Assembly (NCBI GenBank): GCA_029978815.1
Contig: JAPOIQ010000025.1
Coordinates: 1-9,671 of the forward strand
Length of the DNA stretch: 9,671 nt
From: a bacterium
Lineage (GTDB): Bacteria > Actinomycetota > Acidimicrobiia > Acidimicrobiales > Ilumatobacteraceae
Reading direction: 5' to 3'
Shown: positions 1 to 6,463 of the stretch, in pieces
How the letters are laid out: every line of letters begins with the position of its first letter
Position numbering within the stretch: the stretch's first letter is position 1
Translations under genes and position numbers: made by a program
The notes under the pieces: model-generated
What the model was told of the DNA's origin: nothing
Database searches by the model: none
The model's input: the letters and a program-made list of their open reading frames with translations, nothing else

Positions 1-111
1 ACCGTGCACCTCATGTTCTGGGCAGTGCTGGTCATGATCGGTTCGTTCTTCCGTGGCCCGGGCTTCAACTTCACGCTGCCATGGCGTGACGGACTCTTCT
101 TCGAGTTGTGA
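1..111 (+). CDS. C-terminal end of a membrane protein, probably cytochrome b of a bc-type quinol:cytochrome c reductase (partial)
   Basis: Only the last 36 codons before a TGA at 109-111 are present; the start lies upstream of the window. The visible part is a hydrophobic segment (about residues 3-16 of the fragment) followed by a tail with FFRGPGFNF, then LPW and a final FFEL. An aromatic RGPG-W/F-N tail after the last helix is a pattern I associate with the C-terminal helices of actinobacterial and Bacillus-type cytochrome b subunits, which hold the quinol sites of the complex. The next gene starts 7 bases later and encodes the Rieske subunit, the normal partner of cytochrome b, which supports the call. 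Too little is present to tell whether this is a full-length cytochrome b, a split C-terminal subunit (petD-like), or another multi-helix membrane subunit. Confidence 0.62.
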   Translation, partial: TVHLMFWAVLVMIGSFFRGPGFNFTLPWRDGLFFEL

Positions 112-118
112 GGTCGAA

Positions 119-985
119 ATGAGCGCAACTTCCATCATTCTCATCGCAGTCATTGCACTGGTCGTTCTTGCTGGCGCATCGTTCGCAACGCTCGCTCGTC
201 GCAGCGATGTTCGCGGAGCCGGAGCCCTCAGCGATGAGACCGTTTCACGCGACCGAGCTGCCCGTAAGGCAGCCGGAGCAGAATCTTCGTCAGCGTCAGG
301 TGCAGCAGTTGAAGCCGAAGCCGCAGCTGTTCGTGCCGGTACCGATCTCATGCCGGCAAAGGACCTCGCTCCCGAACCGTTCGTTCCAGCAGATCCTGAT
401 GCGATCGGTGTAAGCCGCCGTCAGTTCTTTAATCGCGCAACCATCTCGTTGATGAGTGCCGGACTTGGCGCATTCGCCGCAGCCTCATTTGTCGGCTTCC
501 TCTGGCCGACGAAGACCGGCGGTTTCGGTGGCAAAGTGCCAATCGGTCGCTACGACGACATCATCGCCGGCATCCGTCAGAGCCAAGGTTTCTTCTACGC
601 ACCAGAGGCTCGCGCCTGGATCACCGAGTATCCGGTTGATGCCGTAGCGAAGGCCGAAGGCGTTTACAAAGAGTCGGTGTTGGCAGGTATGCGCCGTGGA
701 TTGATCGCTTCATACCAGAAGTGTCCGCACCTCGGTTGCCGTGTTCCACAATGCACCTCGAGCCAGTGGTTCGAATGTGGTTGCCACGGTTCGCAGTACA
801 ACCGAGTTGGTGAGAAGAAGGGTGGGCCTGCTCCTCGAGGCATGGACCACTTCCCATTGGAATTCTCCGCTGCCGGGGATGTCATTGTCGATACCGGAAC
901 GATTGTTCAAGGTGTGCCAATCGGTATCAATACCACCGGTCAAGAAGCAGAAGGACCTCACTGCGTGGGAGCAAGTGATCACTGA
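119..985 (+). CDS. qcrA: Rieske [2Fe-2S] iron-sulfur subunit of the bc complex (QcrA-like)
   Basis: This 288-residue protein would carry electrons from quinol bound at cytochrome b to cytochrome c, on the outer face of the membrane. The Rieske boxes are CPHLGC (202-207) and CGCHGS (220-225). By family rule C202, H204, C220 and H223 bind the cluster and C207-C222 form the disulfide; the proline loop GPAPR is at 236-240. There are two hydrophobic segments, about 5-22 and 107-128. Just before the second is SRRQFF (99-104), a twin-arginine (Tat) type motif, so the folded cluster domain is probably exported by Tat. Between the segments is an Ala/Glu-rich polar loop (about 24-98). Actinobacterial Rieske proteins usually have three segments, so two is a variation. 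The ATG at 119 was chosen over an in-frame upstream GTG at 53, because that start would overlap the preceding gene and add residues unlike the family; GAGG lies at 105-114 near the stop of the preceding gene. The stop overlaps the next start by one base (TGATG). Confidence 0.95.
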   Translation: MSATSIILIAVIALVVLAGASFATLARRSDVRGAGALSDETVSRDRAARKAAGAESSSASGAAVEAEAAAVRAGTDLMPAKDLAPEPFVPADPDAIGVSRRQFFNRATISLMSAGLGAFAAASFVGFLWPTKTGGFGGKVPIGRYDDIIAGIRQSQGFFYAPEARAWITEYPVDAVAKAEGVYKESVLAGMRRGLIASYQKCPHLGCRVPQCTSSQWFECGCHGSQYNRVGEKKGGPAPRGMDHFPLEFSAAGDVIVDTGTIVQGVPIGINTTGQEAEGPHCVGASDH

Positions 986-2046
986 TGATTGCACTAACAA
1001 CGACCTCCATTGCATGGGTACTCCTCATCGTCGTCACTGCGGGCTTCATCGTCTACGCCGTTCTTAACGGTCGCTCAGCTCGCGAAGAGCTCGGCTCAGA
1101 AATTGAGCTCGCCCCAAACCGAAAGAAATATCTCGAAGACGAAGAACTTGAGGGTCGTCGTCTTGAAATGGTGCAGTTCACCGGAGTTGTTCTTCTTGCC
1201 ATCACGGTGATCGCCCTTCCTCTCTACTGGGTGTTTGAACCAGCACGTCAGGCCGGAGCAGTAGAAGCCCAAGAAGAGATCTTCGTTGACTGGGGCGAGC
1301 GTTTGTTCGCTCCGACCGCAGAGGGCGGATTCAACTGCGCAGGTTGCCACGGTGGTTACGCCGGTTCCGGTGGTGAAGCAGCATGGAACGTCACCGACCC
1401 AGTGACGGGTGAAGTCGAAGCAGTGAACTGGAAGGCTCCAGCACTGAACAACATCTTTTACCGCTTCGATGAAGATGAGGTTCGATTCATTCTTGTTTAC
1501 GGGCGTCCGTTCTCACCGATGAGCCCTTGGGGTGTTGAAGGTGGCGGGCCGATGAACGACCAGCAGATCGATACCTTGATTTCGTACCTCCACTCGATTC
1601 AGATTCCGAGAGAAAACTGCGGTGTTGGTGAAGACGACCCGAAGAGTTGTCCTTCCGGCAATCTGCCGAGTGACATCCAAGCCGATATTGACACCCGTGC
1701 GTGGCAACTCGTCGACGACGGTACCTATGGCTCATATGGCGAGGCGCTGTTCAATCTTGACCTTGGAAGCGGTGCCTACAGCTGCGCCCGATGCCACACT
1801 CCTGGCTGGAGCTGGGGCGACCCCGGTGTGACCGGTCAGGGTGCCTTCGGATGGAACCTCACTGGAGGCAAAGCAGCATCAGCATTCCCTGATGAGGCTG
1901 ACATGATCTCGTTCATCAAAAACGGTTCCAACTACGGAGCAAAATACGGCATTCAGGGTCAGGGCAGCGGTCGTATGCCGGGCTTTGGTTCAATGCTGAC
2001 CGATGAGCAAATCGAAGCGGTCGTCGACTACGTAAGGGGCTTGTGA
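985..2046 (+). CDS. Membrane-anchored dihaem cytochrome c, probable bc-complex electron-exit subunit
   Basis: A 353-residue protein with two covalent haem c sites, CAGCH (118-122) and CARCH (267-271), one in each of two cytochrome c domains. Candidate axial methionines are M179 (PFSPMSP) and M331 (GRMPGFG). Two hydrophobic helices precede the haem domains, at about 6-26 and 63-84, with a charged segment (about 30-62, rich in E, R and K) between them. This puts the haem domains outside the membrane. Cysteines 212 and 222 lie in the linker between the domains and could pair as a disulfide. By position after the Rieske gene it should take electrons from the Rieske cluster and pass them to a terminal oxidase. 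It plays the role of actinobacterial QcrC, but that protein has its membrane anchor at the C-terminus and is usually encoded before qcrA, so I do not assign that symbol. It starts by a one-base overlap with the Rieske stop; a GGGAG at 967-971 is rather far upstream. Confidence 0.9.
   Translation: MIALTTTSIAWVLLIVVTAGFIVYAVLNGRSAREELGSEIELAPNRKKYLEDEELEGRRLEMVQFTGVVLLAITVIALPLYWVFEPARQAGAVEAQEEIFVDWGERLFAPTAEGGFNCAGCHGGYAGSGGEAAWNVTDPVTGEVEAVNWKAPALNNIFYRFDEDEVRFILVYGRPFSPMSPWGVEGGGPMNDQQIDTLISYLHSIQIPRENCGVGEDDPKSCPSGNLPSDIQADIDTRAWQLVDDGTYGSYGEALFNLDLGSGAYSCARCHTPGWSWGDPGVTGQGAFGWNLTGGKAASAFPDEADMISFIKNGSNYGAKYGIQGQGSGRMPGFGSMLTDEQIEAVVDYVRGL
2034..2039 (+). promoter_or_regulatory. Ribosome binding site AAGGGG that decides the start of the next gene
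   Basis: AAGGGG ends 6 bases before the ATG at 2046, a good spacing, but only 3 bases before the alternative GTG at 2043. This favours the ATG. The site lies inside the last codons of the cytochrome c gene. Confidence 0.6.
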
Positions 2047-2873
2047 TGTCTGCAGCGTTGCTCGCAATCAACTGGGAGCCAGAGCTTCGTGGTGTTCTGA
2101 CGGTCATTCTCGGAACCGTTGCCTTTATGGGCTCGGTGTACATGATTCTTGGCACAAACATTGGGGCTCGTCTCGGGTTTCTTGTGGCGCTGTGTGGACT
2201 AGCTGGCTGGATGGCGCTCATGGGCGGCATCTGGTGGATTTACGGAATCGGCCTCAAGGGTGCAGACCCTGCTTGGGTTCAGGTTCCAGGGCGAACTGTC
2301 ATTCAAGACGCCGACGACCTTTACCAAGCCGGTGTTCTTGAAAATCGCCTTCAACTTTCTGATGTCGCTGTACCAGCCGACATCAACGACGTGGTGTACG
2401 ACGGATTCGTGAGTGAAGAGTGGCGAGTTCTTGGCGAGTCGGAGCCTGCATTTGGTCAGGCTGCTGCATCGGCGACCGTGTTCCTTGAAGAAGAAGACGC
2501 TCTTGAGCCCGGCTCGTTCAAGGTGACGAACGTGTTCGAAATTGGTGGCGAGGCGTATCCAAAGATCTTCGGTCAGGATGCGCTTGATCAGATTGCGTTC
2601 TTCCACAAGCCGTATTACACGGTTGTGGAGGTGTCTCCGTACATTCCGCTCCGAACCGAACCGGGTCGCGCACCTTCAGCTCCAGAGGTTGATCCGACGC
2701 AGGAAGCGCAATACGTGTACATGTTGCGTGACCTTGGCTCACGTCGAGAGCCAGCTGCCCTCATCACGATTGGTTCAACGATTGTGTTCCTCGCTCTTGC
2801 GTGGATGCTCCATCGTCGTGATCGCTTCGTCGCTGAAAACCTTGCCCGAAAAGCTGAACTGCCAGTCGGATAG
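2046..2873 (+). CDS. Unrecognised three-helix membrane protein between the bc and complex I genes
   Basis: I do not recognise a named family for this 275-residue protein. It has two hydrophobic segments near the N-terminus (about 14-36 and 41-68, the second with GIWWIYGIGL), a soluble region of about 165 residues (70-235), and a third segment at about 236-254. The third segment is followed by a basic tail (HRRDR at 256-260). The positive-inside rule suggests the tail is cytoplasmic and the soluble region is outside, on the same side as the haem and Rieske domains. There is no haem, iron-sulfur or nucleotide-binding motif and only one cysteine (C50). The soluble region is acidic in places (EEED at 148-151) and has an aromatic stretch, FFHKPYY (185-191). 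It overlaps the cytochrome c stop by one base and lies 30 bases before nuoA, so it is probably co-transcribed with both complexes. An accessory or assembly subunit of either complex, or a link between them, is plausible but is inference only. Confidence 0.85.
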   Translation: MSAALLAINWEPELRGVLTVILGTVAFMGSVYMILGTNIGARLGFLVALCGLAGWMALMGGIWWIYGIGLKGADPAWVQVPGRTVIQDADDLYQAGVLENRLQLSDVAVPADINDVVYDGFVSEEWRVLGESEPAFGQAAASATVFLEEEDALEPGSFKVTNVFEIGGEAYPKIFGQDALDQIAFFHKPYYTVVEVSPYIPLRTEPGRAPSAPEVDPTQEAQYVYMLRDLGSRREPAALITIGSTIVFLALAWMLHRRDRFVAENLARKAELPVG

Positions 2874-2903
2874 TTCGATAGGGCCAACCAACACACACTC
2901 AAA
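2874..2903 (+). other. Longest non-coding gap in the window (30 bases), before nuoA
   Basis: I see no hairpin followed by T-run, and no clear promoter boxes. A purine patch (GATAGGG) lies about 20 bases before the nuoA ATG, too far for a normal ribosome binding site. This is the only junction where the bc-side genes and the complex I genes are clearly separated. Confidence 0.5.
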
Positions 2904-3386
2904 ATGGCTCAATATCTCCCCATCGTCATCCTCATGGTGCTCGCACTCCTGTTTGGAGTGTTGAGTCTTGTTGCGTCTCGTTTACTTGCTCCAAACCGTC
3001 CTTCGGTAGCGAAACAAGCACCCTATGAGTGCGGCATCATTCCCAGCCGTGAACCCCCAGAGCGCTTCCCGGTGTCGTTCTTTGTGGTCGCGATGCTCTT
3101 CATCATGTTCGATATTGAGATCATCTTTTTGTATCCATATGCCGTAGAGCGGTCAGCCCTCGGTATGTATGGATTATGGGCAATCATCGGGTTCTCACTG
3201 GTGTTCTTCTTGACCTTTGTCTATGAAGTGGCGCGAGGCGGACTTGATTGGGGACCTCTCCAGCGATATCGGGATCTTTCATTCGACGCTTCGATGGTGT
3301 CGCCTGATCGGTCGACCACGACGACCGTTCGTCGCGTCGGTCTCGAGGCACGTGAGTCTGCACAAGACTCCACCGAAGCAGCGTAA
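2904..3386 (+). CDS. nuoA: NADH:quinone oxidoreductase subunit A (NuoA)
   Basis: NuoA is a small membrane subunit of complex I next to the quinone tunnel. Three hydrophobic helices are visible, at about 5-26, 56-79 and 88-109. The family signatures are present: PYECG (40-44) in the loop after helix 1, and FDIE (69-72), whose D70 and E72 are the conserved acidic residues of helix 2. The protein has 160 residues, while most NuoA proteins are near 120; the extra part is a polar C-terminal tail (about 118-160), rich in Ser, Thr and Arg. The start is chosen because the first helix begins right after it as in other NuoA proteins, although no close Shine-Dalgarno sequence is seen. It opens the complex I block, with nuoB 12 bases downstream. 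Confidence 0.95.
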   Translation: MAQYLPIVILMVLALLFGVLSLVASRLLAPNRPSVAKQAPYECGIIPSREPPERFPVSFFVVAMLFIMFDIEIIFLYPYAVERSALGMYGLWAIIGFSLVFFLTFVYEVARGGLDWGPLQRYRDLSFDASMVSPDRSTTTTVRRVGLEARESAQDSTEAA

Positions 3387-3398
3387 AGCGGGTTGTAA

Positions 3399-3986
3399 AT
3401 GGCACTTGGCGATGTAGTGAACGACGGATTGGGTGGGCTCAGCCACAACGTCATTACCGGACGACTGGAGGCCCTCGTCAATTGGTCTCGTTCCCGTTCC
3501 TCATGGCCTGCCACATTCGGTCTTGCCTGTTGCGCAATCGAGATGATGGCGTCAGGTGCCGCGCACTATGACATCGCTCGTTTTGGCATGGAAGTGTTCC
3601 GCGCTTCACCACGCCAGGCCGACATCATGATCGTGGCTGGGCGCGTCAGCCAGAAGATGGCACCCGTGCTCCGACAGGTCTACGACCAGATGATGGAACC
3701 CAAATGGGTGATCTCAATGGGCGTTTGCGCATCAAGCGGGGGCATGTTCAATAACTACGCAATTGTTCAGGGTGTCGATCAGATCGTCCCAGTTGATGTC
3801 TACGCTCCCGGCTGCCCTCCGTCGCCGGAAACCTTGATTCACGCGATCGAAACCTTGCACACAAAGATTGAGCAGGGAGAGATCATGCGTCGCCGAGAAA
3901 AGACCGGCGCAGGAGCGAACATTCACGTGCAAGAGATTCCTGCAGGCTCGGTCCCGGTCTTGCTCGGGAGGCAGCCGCATGACTGA
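3399..3986 (+). CDS. nuoB: NADH:quinone oxidoreductase subunit B (NuoB), carries [4Fe-4S] cluster N2
   Basis: NuoB holds cluster N2, the last iron-sulfur centre, which reduces quinone at the NuoB/NuoD interface. The 195-residue protein has the adjacent pair C44-C45 (in [10 protein letters not shown]), C110 (in MGVCASSGG) and C139 (in YAPGCPPSP), the four ligands expected for N2. Other family marks are [14 protein letters not shown] (62-75), [13 protein letters not shown] (77-89) and [11 protein letters not shown] (134-144). It is intact and of usual length apart from a short C-terminal tail. The ATG at 3399 follows the nuoA stop by 12 bases with only a weak purine patch before it. Its last 8 bases overlap the start of nuoC, which suggests coupled translation. 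Confidence 0.97.
   Translation: MALGDVVNDGLGGLSHNVITGRLEALVNWSRSRSSWPATFGLACCAIEMMASGAAHYDIARFGMEVFRASPRQADIMIVAGRVSQKMAPVLRQVYDQMMEPKWVISMGVCASSGGMFNNYAIVQGVDQIVPVDVYAPGCPPSPETLIHAIETLHTKIEQGEIMRRREKTGAGANIHVQEIPAGSVPVLLGRQPHD
3966..3971 (+). promoter_or_regulatory. Ribosome binding site GGGAGG for nuoC
   Basis: GGGAGG lies 7 bases before the ATG at 3979, inside the end of nuoB. It fixes the nuoC start there and rules out the long upstream in-frame extension that is open from about 3868. Confidence 0.8.
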
Positions 3987-4512
3987 TACTCCCGAAGAAC
4001 AGTCTGAAGACTTCAGCGAAGAAGTCGAGGCTGAGGTACCTGAACCAGAGATGTTTGGTTGCCCTATGACAGAGAGTCGTGGGCAGCTCGTACTTCATGT
4101 GGCTCGCGATCGCTACCTTGACGTCGCCAAACAGCTTGCAGACGAGGGGTACGCAATGTGTGTCGACCTCACCGCAGTCGACTACTCGGAATATATGGAC
4201 CGGTCACTGCCAGCCAGTGTGACTCCTGAGCGCTTCGAAGTTGTCGTGAACCTTCTCGACATCACGCACACCCGACGTATCCGTTTGCGGACCCAGGTTC
4301 CAGAGACCGACGCAACCGTTCCGACGTTGTTCGATCTGCATCCAGGCACCGAAGCGATGGAGCGGGAAGTATTCGACATGTTCGGAATTTCGTTTGATGG
4401 CCATCCTGATCCATCGCGGATCTTGATGCCGGAAGATTGGAACGGATACCCGCTCCGCAAAGACTTCCAAGTCGGCACGATCCCCGTTCAGTTCAAAGGT
4501 GCTGCATCATGA
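3979..4512 (+). CDS. nuoC: NADH:quinone oxidoreductase subunit C (NuoC, 30 kDa subunit)
   Basis: NuoC is a peripheral subunit of the connecting arm that packs against NuoD and NuoB; it carries no cofactor. This 177-residue version is separate from NuoD, unlike the fused NuoCD of Escherichia coli. The family signature near the C-terminus is clear: ERE (128-130), FDMFGI (132-137), GHPDPSRIL (141-149) and [11 protein letters not shown] (153-163). The usual histidine of the GHPLRKDY block is a tyrosine here (Y157). The first 24 residues are very acidic and not conserved in the family as far as I know. The start is supported by the GGGAGG site. The gene overlaps nuoB by 8 bases and nuoD by 4 (ATGA), the pattern of tight translational coupling. 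Confidence 0.96.
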   Translation: MTDTPEEQSEDFSEEVEAEVPEPEMFGCPMTESRGQLVLHVARDRYLDVAKQLADEGYAMCVDLTAVDYSEYMDRSLPASVTPERFEVVVNLLDITHTRRIRLRTQVPETDATVPTLFDLHPGTEAMEREVFDMFGISFDGHPDPSRILMPEDWNGYPLRKDFQVGTIPVQFKGAAS

Positions 4513-5828
4513 CGATGATCGCCGACGAAGGCGCCCAGGAACTTCGCCCCCGCTCTGAACTCACCGCCCGCGAGCTCCTCCGTGAGGTCGGTTCAGTGTT
4601 GAGGTTGTCAGAAGCAGATGCTGCGAAGCTTGGCGACCTGCCCGAAGACCCAGATGAAGACCAGACCATGGTCATCAACATGGGTCCTTCGCACCCTTCG
4701 ACCCACGGTGTGCTTCGGCTCATGCTCGAACTACAAGGCGAGACCGTCCTTCGGTGTAAGCCGATTATCGGCTATCTCCACACGGGCATGGAGAAGACTG
4801 GTGAGCAACTCACCTTCATGCAAGGTGGCACAAACGTCACCCGCATGGATTACGCGAGCCCGCTCAACAACGAACTTGTGTTCTCGATGGCAACCGAGAA
4901 ATTGCTCGGCATTGACGGCGACATCCCAGAGCGAGCGCAGTGGATGCGAATGCTGCTCTCTGAGCTCAACCGCATGAGCAGCCACCTTTTGTTCATGGCA
5001 ACCAATGGCATGGACCTTGGTGCGGTGTCGATGATGATCTATGGCTGGCGTGAACGAGAAGAGGTGCTTCGCTTCTTCCAAAAAGTCACTGGACTTCGCA
5101 TGAACCACAACTTCGTGCGACCGGGCGGACTCGCAGCCGATCTCCCGCCGGGTTGGCGTGACGATGTGTTGCGCATTCTCGATCTGTTGCCAGAACGCCT
5201 TGAGGAATACGACATCTTGATGACCGGTCAGCCGCTGTGGCGCGAACGTCTGCAGGGCGTAGGGGTGATCACCCCAAGCGAAGCGTTGGCGCTTGGAGCA
5301 ACTGGGCCAATCCTGCGTTCAACCGGTGTCGAGTGGGACTTGCGTCGCCACGACCCATATTTACGCTACGACGAAGTCGAATTCGACATCATCGTAGGAA
5401 GTTATGGAGACGCGTTCGACCGATATGCAATTCGCTTAAATGAGATTCGCGAGTCGATGCGGATTGTCCACCAAATTCTCGACCGGATGCCAGAGGGCGA
5501 CTACCGCATCCAGGACAAGAAGGTCACACCTCCACCACGGGCCCGTATTGACGAGTCAATGGAAGCGCTGATTCACCACTTCAAGATCTTCACTGAGGGA
5601 TTCAAAGTTCCTGAGGGTGAGGTGTATGTGGCAATTGAAAGCCCACGTGGTGAGATTGGTTGCTATATCGCAAGTGATGGTTCCCCGACCCCGTATCGCA
5701 TGCATGTTCGGGCACCATCTTTTGTCAACATTCAATGTCTCCCACATATGATGCGCGGCGGTCTCGTGGCGGACGCGGTTGCCGTCATTTCATCGGTTGA
5801 TCCGGTGCTCGGAGAAGTGGATCGCTAG
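4509..5828 (+). CDS. nuoD: NADH:quinone oxidoreductase subunit D (NuoD, 49 kDa subunit)
   Basis: NuoD forms, with NuoB, the pocket where quinone is reduced; it is related to the large subunit of NiFe hydrogenases but has lost the metal ligands. The 439-residue protein has the quinone-loop block GPSHPSTHGVLRL (59-71), then GYLHTGMEK (88-96) and MDYASPLNNE (113-122). H66 and Y115 match the conserved His/Tyr pair that contacts the quinone head group in studied complexes. Further family marks are ELNRMSSHLL, the RPGG motif, and ESPRGEIG and EVDR near and at the C-terminus. About 50 residues precede the conserved core, an extension likely to be loosely structured. The ATG at 4509 overlaps the nuoC stop (ATGA) and has AGGTG 7 to 8 bases upstream; an ATG two codons later is a poorer fit. 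The gene is intact. Confidence 0.97.
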   Translation: MTMIADEGAQELRPRSELTARELLREVGSVLRLSEADAAKLGDLPEDPDEDQTMVINMGPSHPSTHGVLRLMLELQGETVLRCKPIIGYLHTGMEKTGEQLTFMQGGTNVTRMDYASPLNNELVFSMATEKLLGIDGDIPERAQWMRMLLSELNRMSSHLLFMATNGMDLGAVSMMIYGWREREEVLRFFQKVTGLRMNHNFVRPGGLAADLPPGWRDDVLRILDLLPERLEEYDILMTGQPLWRERLQGVGVITPSEALALGATGPILRSTGVEWDLRRHDPYLRYDEVEFDIIVGSYGDAFDRYAIRLNEIRESMRIVHQILDRMPEGDYRIQDKKVTPPPRARIDESMEALIHHFKIFTEGFKVPEGEVYVAIESPRGEIGCYIASDGSPTPYRMHVRAPSFVNIQCLPHMMRGGLVADAVAVISSVDPVLGEVDR

Positions 5829-5832
5829 AGGA
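5827..5832 (+). promoter_or_regulatory. Ribosome binding site AGAGGA for nuoE
   Basis: AGAGGA overlaps the end of the nuoD stop codon and ends 7 bases before the ATG at 5840. A good site here shows that nuoE initiation is intact although the gene is interrupted later. Confidence 0.75.
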
Positions 5833-6019
5833 CAACACGATGGCTCGATTAACTGACGCGAACGTAACCATTGCCAAAGAAATTATTGACCGCTATCCAC
5901 GGTCGAAATCTGCGCTGATCCCTCTCTTGCACTTGGCACAGGAACAAGACGGATGGGTAACAGATGAGGCGATGCGTCACATTGCAGAACTCATTGGCGT
6001 GACACCAGCAGAAGTGCTC

Positions 6020-6022
6020 TGA
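6020..6022 (+). other. In-frame TGA at the conserved glycine codon of nuoE
   Basis: Codon 61 is TGA between CTC and ACC. Studied NuoE proteins have Gly here (Thermus VVGVASFY, Mycobacterium EVAGVCTFY, as I remember them). TGA clearly ends the Rieske, cytochrome c, nuoB, nuoC and nuoF genes in this window, so a general change of code is unlikely. I see no convincing SECIS-like hairpin by eye, and the position is structural rather than redox-active, so selenocysteine is unlikely. Confidence 0.9.
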
Positions 6023-6040
6023 ACCGGAACGTTCTACGAG

Positions 6041-6463
6041 ATGTTCAAATTCGAACCTGTTGGCAGGTACCTCATCAACGTGTGCGGAACGATGTCATGC
6101 GCATTGCTCGGTGCTGACGATCTCATGCGAGCAGCTGAGGAAGAACTTGGAATCCACGAGGGTGGAACAACCGATGATGGGATGTTCACCCTTCACCGTG
6201 CCGAATGCCAGGCCGCTTGCACTGAGGCGCCGTGCCTTCAGGTGAACTATCGCTTCAAGTTTCGCGCGACGCCAGTTGAAGTTCGCCAACTGATTTCTGA
6301 TCTCCGAAGTGGCCGTCTTGACGACGAAATTCCACCGCACGGGACACTTGCTCGCGTCCGGCAACACATTCCGGCTGATCGAGGTGTGGGTGCGGTTGAT
6401 CCTTCTGAGGTCACCGAGCCTCCCGCATGGATTACTGCTGGAGCGGAAGGTGGTGCGTCATGA
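6041..6463 (+). CDS. 3' open frame of interrupted nuoE: thioredoxin-like [2Fe-2S] domain
   Basis: This 140-residue frame begins at the first ATG after the TGA and would encode the whole thioredoxin-like domain with its four cluster cysteines. Upstream of the ATG there is only a weak GAG three bases away, so independent initiation would be inefficient. Reinitiation by ribosomes that stop at 6022, 18 bases earlier, is possible. I list it because automatic annotation may report it as a separate short NuoE; it is better read as part of the interrupted gene. The C-terminal portion (about its residues 90-140) is a polar extension with PPHGTL and EPPAW, beyond the core domain. Confidence 0.4.
   Translation: MFKFEPVGRYLINVCGTMSCALLGADDLMRAAEEELGIHEGGTTDDGMFTLHRAECQAACTEAPCLQVNYRFKFRATPVEVRQLISDLRSGRLDDEIPPHGTLARVRQHIPADRGVGAVDPSEVTEPPAWITAGAEGGAS

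Larger units (their letters stand above)
5840..6463 (+). pseudogene. nuoE: nuoE (24 kDa subunit, [2Fe-2S] cluster N1a) interrupted by one in-frame TGA
   Basis: Read as one frame, this encodes 206 residues plus one stop at codon 61, and every other codon looks like an intact NuoE. The N-terminal helical part (codons 1-60) includes KSALIPLLHLAQEQDGW, the standard NuoE opening. After the stop the frame continues with TGTFYEMFKFEPVG, where the family reads VxGxxxFY. The thioredoxin-like domain keeps the cluster ligands C82 and C87 (C-x4-C) and C123 and C127 (C-x3-C). The stop replaces the conserved Gly of that motif, and GGA to TGA is a single base change. If translation ends at 6022 only a 60-residue fragment without ligands is made. 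The 3' half could restart at ATG 6041 only with a poor ribosome site and without the helical part. Alternatives are a base-call error or readthrough. The gene overlaps nuoF by 4 bases, so the loss could also weaken coupled nuoF translation. Identity is near certain; true loss of function is not. Confidence 0.85.

Noticed and set aside
53..118. Upstream in-frame GTG start extending the Rieske protein by 22 residues
   Set aside because: The extension overlaps the preceding gene, is Ser/Cys-rich and unlike the family; the ATG at 119 starts directly at the first helix.
285..345. Repetitive Ala/Glu codons in the Rieske gene as a possible DNA repeat
   Set aside because: The units are short and irregular and are explained by a low-complexity protein loop.
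2199..2606. 135-codon open frame on the minus strand
   Set aside because: It lies fully across the well-supported membrane-protein gene, has no recognisable domain and no good ribosome site; it is a shadow.
2542..2964. 140-codon plus-strand open frame overlapping two genes
   Set aside because: The product is Arg/Ser-rich without a domain and crosses the stop of one gene and the start of nuoA in another frame.
6020..6022. Genome-wide reading of UGA as glycine
   Set aside because: TGA terminates at least five other genes in this window at the expected C-termini, with starts of the next genes overlapping them.
6023..6060. Short inverted repeats just after the nuoE TGA (GAACGTTC at 6027-6034; GTTC 6043-6046 with GAAC 6053-6056)
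   Set aside because: Stems of four bases are expected by chance and do not resemble a bacterial SECIS element; not enough to propose selenocysteine.
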